Of a DNA stretch of 12,500 nt, positions 7,101 to 12,500 are shown in pieces. Every line of letters starts with the position of its first letter. Positions within the stretch are counted from its first letter, which is position 1. The position numbers and the translations under genes were made by a program. The notes under the pieces are model-generated. The model made no database searches, had not been told where the DNA came from, and saw only the letters and a program-made list of their open reading frames with translations. This DNA is from Nymphaea colorata (taxonomy: Eukaryota > Streptophyta > Magnoliopsida > Nymphaeales > Nymphaeaceae): the NCBI RefSeq assembly GCF_008831285.2, contig NW_022204892.1:7501-20000 (forward strand), given 5' to 3'.

Positions 7101-8980
7101 ATATCTTTCCATGTTAGAAACCAGGGCATGCCCAAAATTAAGTCGACTCCTTCAAGCGGAATGACGAGGCAGTCAACTTTAAAAGTTTTCTTTTTAATGG
7201 ACACGTCAAGGCCTTTTCCTTCGTGAATGCACTTGAGCCTTAGTCCCCCTCCCACGATGATAGTTTGTGGGTTGCTCTCGGTGAGTGTGATTCTACACCT
7301 TTCAGCGGCTTCCTCTGTAAGGAAGTTGTTGGTGGCTCCGCTGTCGAGCAATATTAAGACTTTTTGGCCATTAATACGACCAAAAACACGCATGGCATTT
7401 GCCTTATGGGGGTCTTGAATTGAATGAAGAGATTCGACCTCTTCTGATTTCTCTTCTTTGGTCGATGTCTCTTCTTGATGCGTTTCTTTAGGCTCAATTT
7501 TCTTGCCTTTTCTTCTAACTAGGATTTCCTCATCAGACGAGGAGCTTGACTCAGAACTTGAGGAGGAATCGCTTTCGGAGCTAGAGCTGGTCTCTGGCTC
7601 ATCAATCACCACTATATTAAAAAGTGCTTTGCACTGGTGATTTTTTTCCCACTTGCCCTCACATCTGAAACACAGGCCTTTCTTCCTGTATTCTTCAATT
7701 TGTTTAGGGGACAAGTAACGGGTAGGTAGTTCACGGCCTGGACGTGGGTGTGGCCTGAACTCGTTCCCTCTGTTGTAGGGAACTAATTCCCTTCCTTTGT
7801 TCTCTCTGAATTTGGTTCGAGAAGCAGAGGAGAAGGAAGGTTTCTTCCTCTGTTTGTCAGCCCTGCGAGCCTTTTTCTCTCGCTTTTCCTCTTTTCTCTC
7901 TTCAATTCGCTCTTCATACAGTCGGGCCATAGCGAAGCATTCTTCGAGATGATCGAAACGATGTATCTTCATCTCGCGTTTGATATCGCTTCTAAGGCCT
8001 CCTTTGAATGCTCCGATTAGAGCCTTCTCGGGCCATTGTACCATGCTAGCTAGTCTTTCGAACTGCTTTTGATAGGTGGGCACGTTCGAAGTTTGGACTA
8101 GATTTTTGAGGTCCTCGTCATAATCGATGAACGTGGACTCTCCAAAGTGAAGCTGCAAACTAGCCTTGTACTTTTCCCAAGTGGGATCGACTGTTTTGTG
8201 CTCAAACCAAAGATAGTGGGTGGTCGCTTCGCCAGTCATGTTGGCTGTAGCGATTTCTATCCATTCTTCTTGTGGAATACGATGGCACATGAAGAAGCGT
8301 TCAGCCATGAATAACCACTCTCTGAGGTGCTCTCCGTTGAATTTTGGAAAGTCGTACTTGACGGATGGTGTACGTCTTTCTTCTAGACGAGTTGGTTCTC
8401 TTCGAGTTCTCCTTGGGCGAAGGGGTGATTCATCTTCACCATCAGATAATTCGTACATTGGGTTTTGAAGAGTTTGGCCTATCCGTGGGCCACGAGGAGT
8501 CCTGTAGTATTCGCTATAGGGCTCTTGTTGGTACCTGTCTTGTGGGGGACGCATGAGCCTACCCCCTTCTGTGCTTGTCCCAACATGAGATATGTTGTTG
8601 GGATTGATCTCAGTGTCGGTTTGATAGCCAGGTACTGCTAACAAACCTTTCCCTCTCTGTGCATTCGGACCCTGAGTGGTCCTTTCCGCGACTATGGCCT
8701 GCGTTTGGGCGGTAGACATTTGACGGAACATGGTCCGTATCTCATCCATTTCTTTTTGTCTATCTGCATTTTGACGGTCCATTTCTTTCTTTCTCAAGTT
8801 CTCTACCTTAGCCATGTCGGTACGCATCTGTAATAATTCTTTTTCTATGCTTAGGATGCGTCCTAAAGCATAGTCGGGCACTTGGCCTCTCTGTGATGGC
8901 TGAGCCTCTTCGGGAGTGTCATGAGGGTTCTCCTCAAGCACGGGCTCATCTGAGTTAACATTCTTTTTTGATTTTCCCAT
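3794..8980 (-). CDS. gag-pol: gag-pol polyprotein, single frame, intact
   Basis: The 1728-residue polyprotein carries all structural and enzymatic functions of the retrotransposon. The start is the ATG at 8980: the frame is open six codons further (to a TTG at 8998), but no ATG lies there and a TAG stands at 9002-9004. The context is favourable, with A at -3 and G at +4. Domains by residue: charged, coiled-coil-like N-terminus (about 45-95), Gag capsid (205-372), zinc knuckle (437-450), Ser/acid linker (465-485), protease (about 529-654), RT (692-939), RNase H (1004-1144), integrase (1207-1554), chromodomain (1572-1619) and a basic/Ser-rich tail to 1728. Gag and Pol share one frame with no stop or shift between them, so their ratio must be set after translation. 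All main catalytic residues are present. Protease cleavage sites cannot be placed from sequence alone. Confidence 0.96.
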   Translation of the reverse strand: MGKSKKNVNSDEPVLEENPHDTPEEAQPSQRGQVPDYALGRILSIEKELLQMRTDMAKVENLRKKEMDRQNADRQKEMDEIRTMFRQMSTAQTQAIVAERTTQGPNAQRGKGLLAVPGYQTDTEINPNNISHVGTSTEGGRLMRPPQDRYQQEPYSEYYRTPRGPRIGQTLQNPMYELSDGEDESPLRPRRTRREPTRLEERRTPSVKYDFPKFNGEHLREWLFMAERFFMCHRIPQEEWIEIATANMTGEATTHYLWFEHKTVDPTWEKYKASLQLHFGESTFIDYDEDLKNLVQTSNVPTYQKQFERLASMVQWPEKALIGAFKGGLRSDIKREMKIHRFDHLEECFAMARLYEERIEERKEEKREKKARRADKQRKKPSFSSASRTKFRENKGRELVPYNRGNEFRPHPRPGRELPTRYLSPKQIEEYRKKGLCFRCEGKWEKNHQCKALFNIVVIDEPETSSSSESDSSSSSESSSSSDEEILVRRKGKKIEPKETHQEETSTKEEKSEEVESLHSIQDPHKANAMRVFGRINGQKVLILLDSGATNNFLTEEAAERCRITLTESNPQTIIVGGGLRLKCIHEGKGLDVSIKKKTFKVDCLVIPLEGVDLILGMPWFLTWKDIHWDVKNFSMTFIPEGEEESITIQGLASSTRPKTALRSIQHDQPACWVLTLATDVPFSEEKVEEPIPPMIQSVLNRFPEIFDEPKGLPPKRAYDHRIVLAQGAEPVNVRPYRYGHSQKAEIERLVKEMLESGIIRPSCSPFSSPVLLVKKKDNTWRFCIDYRALNEVTVKDRHPIPVIDELLDELAGATIFSKIDLRAGYHQIRMFDEDVLKTAFRTHDGHYEFLVMPFGLTNAPATFQRCMNDVFRAHLRDFILVFFDDILIYSKDEEQHQRHLEITLDILKEHHLFAKMSKCSFGQSSIGYLGHIVSRDGVRADPEKLQAMEKWPLPKDLKSLRGFLGLTGYYRRFIQGYGIIAQPLTQMLKKGSFSWTEKSRDAFEKLKAALMSAPVLTLPDFTKTFTIETDACEVGVGAVLGQDNHPIAYMSKALTSRAKPLSTYEKELLAIVMAVEKWRPYLIGRKFTVRTDQNSLKYMLKQRVSTPTQQRWLAKLLGYDFEIEYKKGPENKAADSLSRLAEQLMTLSVVETDIWDRLANEQQNDESLRLIKASIQQNPGSIPFYSVKGNILYRKDKAVVPPISELKQEFLHHFHDTPAAGHEGVAKTLSRIKAQFWWKGMKAEVQAYVKKCVVCQREKYEAIKPPGHLNPLPVPTKPWTDVTMDFIDAMPRSEGKEAVLVVVDRLTKYSHFAPLPRLYQGPLVANVYHEYIGKLHGMPQSVVCDRDSIFLSAFWQEYMKNMGTKLNFSTAHHPQTDGQSEIVNRSLETYLRCFAGERPATWVKYLPWAEWSYNTSLHSSTGMTPYEGVYGFPPPSIPHYEGGTAEDDSVDCELRTREEVLESLKQNIVKAQNRMKQVYDKGRKDREFEVGDYVWLKRLPLKQKSLMGQPYSKLLPRYYGPYPVVQKVGKAAYRLGLPRTALVHPVFHVTRLKPHQGDVPTLIEQVPDNLPTPYRILKHRYVQRQGRMRHEVLVEWEGPDRGTSWEEFGSIVHRFPSSSARGQAQGREGESVTDLPSGPDPVETEPAESSRRKRKASDIGARSLQCIKASPRKSQEAPEIVAAGGVGGATRSSTVLKQVQSQGDTGSKVRLAELESSQPNESTSRDP
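4124..4267 (-). other. C-terminal chromodomain of integrase
   Basis: Residues 1572-1619 show the chromovirus pattern: P-x2-IL-x2-R near the start, then LVEWEG, then SWEEF and RFP. In this family the domain steers integration to marked chromatin. The first Trp (W1597) and second Trp (W1606) are present. By my alignment to HP1, two of the three methyl-lysine cage aromatics are missing (Pro1600 stands at the third position, and no aromatic sits at the first). This fits the group II chromodomains described for plant chromoviruses, whose binding partner need not be methylated H3K9. Confidence 0.85.
4319..5362 (-). other. integrase: HHCC, DDE core and GPY/F module
   Basis: Residues 1207-1554 insert the DNA copy into the genome. 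The N-terminal zinc site has H1216, H1223, C1253 and C1256 (HX6H, then CX2C). The catalytic triad is D1286 (MDFI block), D1346 (CDRDSIF block) and E1382 (PQTDGQSE block), with exactly 35 residues between the last two, the standard D-X35-E spacing. The GPY/F module follows with GPYP at 1521-1524. Everything looks intact. The chromodomain is fused directly behind this module. Confidence 0.95.
5549..5971 (-). other. RNase H domain
   Basis: Residues 1004-1144 degrade the RNA strand of the RNA-DNA hybrid made by RT. The four acidic residues are visible: D1031 (in ETDAC), E1068 (in YEKELLA), D1093 (in RTDQNSLKY) and D1136 (in NKAADSLSR). This is the Ty3/gypsy type of RNase H, fused directly behind the RT connection region. 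There is no second, archaeal-type RNase H, which speaks against the Tat lineage. Confidence 0.93.
6164..6907 (-). other. reverse transcriptase domain
   Basis: Residues 692-939 copy the element RNA into DNA. The order of conserved blocks is complete: the WRFCIDYRALN block (781-791), KIDLRAGYHQI with catalytic D821, the MPFGLTNAPATFQ block (853-865), and FFDD (883-886) with catalytic D885 and D886. FFDD in place of YxDD is common in plant gypsy elements. The GYLGH block (928-932) follows. I see no missing or altered key residue. Confidence 0.96.
7019..7396 (-). other. aspartic protease domain
   Basis: Residues about 529-654 form a retropepsin-type protease that would cut the polyprotein into mature units. 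The active-site motif is LLDSGAT with D546, S547 and G548, the usual DSGA form in Ty3/gypsy. The C-terminal signature ILGMPWF (615-621) is also present. The domain acts as a homodimer in this family, each chain giving one Asp. It lies directly after Gag and the Ser/acid linker, as expected. Confidence 0.93.
7619..8980 (-). other. gag: Gag region: capsid domain and CCHC zinc knuckle
   Basis: Residues 1-454 of the polyprotein form the particle shell and bind RNA. Residues about 45-95 are rich in Glu, Lys, Arg and Met with heptad-like spacing, a probable coiled coil for Gag self-association. Residues 205-372 match the retrotransposon Gag family, with the characteristic W-x2-AERFF stretch at about 222-230. 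A strongly basic segment (about 364-415) follows, suited to nucleic-acid binding. The zinc knuckle has C437, C440, H448 and C450 (7631-7672), spaced CX2CX7HXC. This is the plant chromovirus variant rather than the retroviral CX2CX4HX4C; the residue before His is Asn where Gly is usual. A Ser/Asp/Glu-rich linker (465-485) follows the knuckle. Confidence 0.93.
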
Positions 8981-9501
8981 TTTAACTTGCGAACTCAAAA
9001 ACTAACCTAACTGAAATCCAAAGTCTGACACAACTGCCACTCTTAATCTAACCTAGACTGTCGACTCTGTCACGCTGCCGCTGCCACTGCTTGAGCTGCC
9101 GCGCGTGAGTCCTAAGGCAAGGGAGACGGGTTGGCCCGTCTAAAGCCGCGCTACGCCTTAGCGCCTAGGCAATCTCACCTCGCTCTCGGCCGGGCTTTAA
9201 AAAGCCTAAATCGTCACACCCGCCTGGTGTCTCGACGACGAGCCTCGAGCTTAGCTGCCCTCGGGTGTACGTTGTGTACAACCCCACACTTGCTAAATTC
9301 GAGCAAGCGAAGCCTAGAACTTACGCAATATAATGCTGGAAGTCGTGAAACCTTTACTTTTCTAACGACTTAGAAACCCGAAATACCCTGACAAGAAAAC
9401 CCGAAACTGATACCTCTGAATTTCTGCCGTTTGAAGTACCTTCTGAAGCTGACTTTTTTTTTGTAGGTCGGGTGCTCAAACTGACAGTTCTAGTCTCAAG
9501 T
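8981..9501 (-). other. untranslated leader between primer site and gag
   Basis: About 520 bases precede the gag start. On the sense (minus) strand I find no ATG from 9517 down to the gag ATG, and an in-frame TAG lies at 9002-9004, so no longer protein is possible. The plus strand carries a run of nine T near 9450 (an A-run in the RNA). Two adjacent short stem-loops lie at 9124-9141 and 9148-9164. By analogy with other retroelements this leader is where RNA packaging and dimerisation signals are expected, but nothing here proves that role. Confidence 0.75.
9124..9164 (-). other. two adjacent stem-loops in the leader
   Basis: The first has a perfect 7-bp stem, AGACGGG (9124-9130) with CCCGTCT (9135-9141), and a 4-base loop. 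The second has a 6-bp stem, GCGCTA (9148-9153) with TAGCGC (9159-9164), and a 5-base loop. They lie about 145-185 nt upstream of the gag ATG in the RNA. The position would suit a packaging or dimerisation signal, but that is inference; short stems also arise by chance in GC-rich DNA. Confidence 0.4.
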
Positions 9502-9515
9502 TGGCTCTGATACCA
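9502..9515 (-). promoter_or_regulatory. primer-binding site for initiator-Met tRNA
   Basis: On the minus strand this reads TGGTATCAGAGCCA, complementary to the 3' end of plant initiator-methionine tRNA (GGCUCUGAUACCA plus one more base). The next base, at 9501, does not fit the tRNA. The site sits two bases (AT) inside the 5' LTR. It is where reverse transcription of the minus DNA strand would begin. The undamaged match supports a copy still able to replicate, and it fixes both the element's direction and the LTR edge at 9518. Confidence 0.95.
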
Positions 9516-9517
9516 AT

Positions 9518-12500
9518 TGTTAGGACTCGTCCCGATTAGGCCAGAATTTCCTAACCAAGACGCTCCTACTGCCAAGACCGACTTGAGTACTACCTAAAAA
9601 CCAAAATTCCTAAATAAAATTTAGTACAATTAATCTACCCGGCCGGACAAACCCCGGCGCACAACCCCTAGGATAAAGTTACACAGGGTTAAGTTTCCCA
9701 ACCTAACTAAGGAATAACCTATTACAAACAACTACAGGGGTTACAGGCTAGTACAAACGCAAGCGATACAAAGATTACTCTCAACTCACTCACAAACACA
9801 CCAAACCATGCAAACCACTTCTAACGGACAAACCACACCCAACGAAAGTAAATGGGTAGGTCTGCTCCTTGCGACCGTGTCTCGGGCAATAAGACCCTCG
9901 AGGTGCCACAGTGAGGAGCTTGGCCGAAGCCTGGGCTAAAACAACAAATTAAATAAACTAGATGAAATCCTAGTGCAAAAACAGAATGAACACCCTCCCC
10001 GAATCTACAAAGGCTGGAGAGCGTTACCGACCAAGGCGCTGCCTTGGCTGTGCCGAGAGACCACGGGGTAGAATACCTAAGCCCCGGGTATTGCAGCTCA
10101 CGGGCCGGCGTGAAGCGCGCGGCCTGGACAGCCTCCTGCTGTCGGACGACGTGGACAGACTGCTGGCCGAGACAGCCGCCTGCTGTCGGTACTGACGGGC
10201 AGTGCACTGCCGAGAACAATCGGCTGCTGTTGTGGGCGAACCTGCGGACGAGTAGCCTAGACGAGCTTACTGTCGACCGGGCAGACAGACAGAGTGCCGA
10301 CAAGGTTGTGCGACCACCTGTCACCTGAGACGCGGGCTGGATGCCGCGGTGCTGACGGAAGGAGGAGGCGACCGCCTGTCGCCTGAGATGCGCCTGCGGG
10401 ATGCGGCGCGGCCGAGGGGGGCGAAAGCCTTGCGGCAGTGCCTACCTACCTGGCGCTGGAAGTGGCTCGGCCACGGTTATCGACAAGGAATGCCGACGAC
10501 GGCGCGGGTGGCCGAGGGGCTGGCCGACGACGGCTAGCGAGCGGCTAGCGTCTCCGGCTGTTCCTAGTCCCTAGCTAAGGTCGGGTTAGCTTGGACGGGC
10601 AGAGCTCTACGGGTAGGCTGGTTAAGCGAAGTGAGGTTAAAGGCTAGGGTAGGCTAGAGGAAGCAGAGCTAAGGTAAGGCTCGGGTGTTGGGACTTAGCG
10701 AGCTGGTTGGAGATGAAGAGAGATCACAAATGAGCTCGGTTGGGTCTGGTCAATGGGACACTCGAGATAAACTCGAGTCAATTGGGTTCAACCTAAGGTG
10801 CCTCGGGTTTGACCGAGTTCCTACTAGGCTAGGTCAGGTCGGGTTCAGTCTACTTGGGTTAAGACCTAGAAGAGGTCGACTGGGTAAGTCCGGTTAAGGT
10901 TTAGCTGGGTTAGGACCAAGTGGGTTAGGTCGAGTAGGTGAAGGCCTGGATGCTCGCCACTTGGCAAGATGAACGGGTCAGCTAGAGTGCGCTAAGGGAA
11001 TGCCTATCAACAAGGGAAAGGTGAAATGCTTTCCTAAAGAGAAGGGGGATGAACCTAGACTAGAATCGGGAAAAAGGGGAGATAGCTACACGATGTAGCT
11101 TAGTGGACTTCGAAGAAGGGGAGATGGAGACACGTGGACAGATCAAGGGTGGAGACTAGCTGCGGTTGGGCGAGGTGGAGAGACAGCCAAGGGAGGAACG
11201 AGTCCTCGGGTGCTTTTCCTAAAGTTTAGGAAGAGGGGCGCGAGTTGGGGGAGAGGTGCGCTAAGTGGGGAAAAAAGGCAAGGGAGAGGTGGCAAGACGC
11301 GAGTACTCAATGGAGAAGTGACTTGACGAGGTGGAGGAAGGGCTGAGTCGTGAGGCTTGAGATGGTGACACGTGGCAAGATGTGCGGCCACAACTACATG
11401 CGACTAAGGGGAAGACCGAGCAACAAGTAAAGTGGGATGAGGTGGCGAGGTGGATCCTACGAACTAGGGGGGCACTTTCCTAAACTTACTCGAAGTGGAA
11501 CTCTTAGGAAATAACTGGTTTTCGAGTTGAGGGAGATGGCTCGGATGGAGGACACGTGGCAGAGGCAAGGGACAAGATTAGACTTACCTGGTTCAACCGA
11601 AGTCGAGTGGGTTCGAGCTTGATGCGACCGGTGGCACGGTTTGAGCGACGCCTCCCAAATTGACCAAGGTGTCCTCGTCGTCTTCACTACAGCTTTCACC
11701 GGAGCAAGGGCAATGTCGTCCTTCACGCCTCGGGTCACGAGTTCTGCCGGAAAATGCAGAGCGGAATGGAGAAGCAGCAGAATTTCGGCGGACAGCCGAA
11801 CTCACTATTCCACCGTCGGAATGGGCTCCAATTTGACTATATCGGAATTCCCTTACCGGCGAATCTAATGAACTTAAGCACGCTAATTTCCCACGGATGG
11901 AACTCAAGATACAACAGTGATTAGGCTGCTGGACTAGAGAACAACGTGGAGCTGGCCGGAATTCAGCAGAATTCCGGCAGGAAGCCGAGACCTCTATTCC
12001 GCTATCGGATGGAACTTGGGAAAGACCAACGCGATACTTGAGAGAGGGCGATTCCAACTAGAATGCGAAAAATAGTTTTCTGCGGCCCGATTACTCCAAC
12101 TAGCAGATTCGGCTCTGCTGCACCGAGGAACAGAAATGCAGAAACAGGCCGAGGGATCGAACTCAATCCGTGGCCGTTTCTCCAAATCTCACACGCTTGA
12201 TTTGGCAAGGAAAGAGCGCCGAAATCAATGTTTCCAAATGCGATTAGGACTTCGCCTAGAGAGTCTTCACCTGAGAACTCTCGCTCTGTTCTCGGGTAGA
12301 CCGAGAAAGAACAGAAACCTCGGGAGTGCTCTCCCCTAGACCGGAATCCTAAAAACGCAAGGAAAACACGAAATCAAGCCACTAACCTTTACTGCCGTCG
12401 ATATTGAATCCAGAAATGGATTCAATCTTCCCTGCTGCCAGAACAGCCTCTCAGCCTCACCGTGACCGTGAAGAAGGCGCTGAACTTTGCTGAAATACGC
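9518..12500 (-). repeat. 5' long terminal repeat, truncated by the window end
   Basis: This is the upstream LTR in element orientation. It ends (minus strand) with ...CCTAACA at 9518, two bases before the primer-binding site, as is usual in plant gypsy elements. Every base I compared with 148-3130 was the same, with no indel. The promoter part expected from the 3' copy (TATA near 3461-3470) would lie near 12831-12840 and is not visible. The internal landmarks of the left copy recur here at +9370: CACGTG at 11131, 11369 and 11553, the 10-bp-stem hairpin at 11955-11978, and the 14-bp palindrome at 10198-10211. No gene is seen in this stretch. Confidence 0.95.

Larger units (their letters stand above)
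148..12500 (-). mobile_element. Ty3/gypsy chromovirus LTR retrotransposon, nearly complete (5' LTR cut by window end)
   Basis: Two direct repeats at a 9370-base offset flank one gag-pol frame. A primer-binding site for initiator-Met tRNA lies two bases inside the 5' LTR. The order Gag, zinc knuckle, protease, RT, RNase H, integrase, chromodomain (integrase after RT) defines Ty3/gypsy, and the chromodomain places it among chromoviruses. LTRs above 3 kb suggest a Tekay/Del-like lineage, while the form of the chromodomain resembles Reina-type elements, so I do not assign a lineage. If the LTR is 3440 bp, the whole element would be about 12.8 kb and end near 12957, outside the window. The five bases before the left end (CTCCC, 143-147) are the candidate target-site duplication; its partner is not visible. 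Frame, primer site and LTRs all look undamaged. Confidence 0.97.

Noticed and set aside
8981-8998. gag-pol starting six codons earlier at 8998
   Set aside because: The codon at 8996-8998 is TTG, not ATG. In a plant nuclear element the first ATG, at 8980, is the likely start, with good context.
9354-9575. 73-codon frame on the minus strand crossing the LTR edge and primer site
   Set aside because: Its frame passes through the primer-binding site, whose sequence is fixed by the tRNA. It has no recognisable product and is best seen as chance.

Overview
The window is plant nuclear DNA occupied almost entirely by one LTR retrotransposon of the Ty3/gypsy superfamily (Metaviridae), chromovirus branch, lying on the minus strand. 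A land-plant host is inferred from the primer-binding site, which matches the 3' end of plant initiator-methionine tRNA, and from the plant-chromovirus domain order Gag-zinc knuckle-protease-RT-RNase H-integrase-chromodomain. The species cannot be named from the sequence.

Layout, left to right on the plus strand (the element reads right to left). Positions 1-147 are flanking DNA with no recognisable gene. The 3' LTR starts at 148 (TGTTA on the plus strand) and reaches at least 3130, probably 3587. Next come a short untranslated stretch with a cluster of stem-loops (about 3588-3793), one uninterrupted gag-pol reading frame (3794-8980, 1728 aa from the first ATG), an untranslated leader without ATG (8981-9501), and the tRNA primer-binding site (9502-9515). 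The 5' LTR runs from 9518 and is cut by the window end at 12500. Its visible 2983 bases repeat 148-3130 at a constant offset of 9370, and I found no difference by eye.

How the parts work together: RNA made from the 5' LTR carries the primer-binding site for minus-strand priming. The polyprotein would supply the capsid and nucleocapsid, a protease to cut itself, RT/RNase H to copy the RNA between the LTRs, and an integrase whose C-terminal chromodomain probably directs insertion into particular chromatin. Catalytic residues of all four enzymes are present, with no frameshift or stop. Together with the matching LTRs, this indicates a young, possibly autonomous copy.

No independent host gene, RNA gene or CRISPR array was found, and I see no new multi-gene system. 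The points of interest are in the element's non-coding parts: a very long LTR with a TATA box close to its inner edge, diverged internal repeats with CACGTG cores, a stem-loop cluster behind pol, and a leader without ATG.
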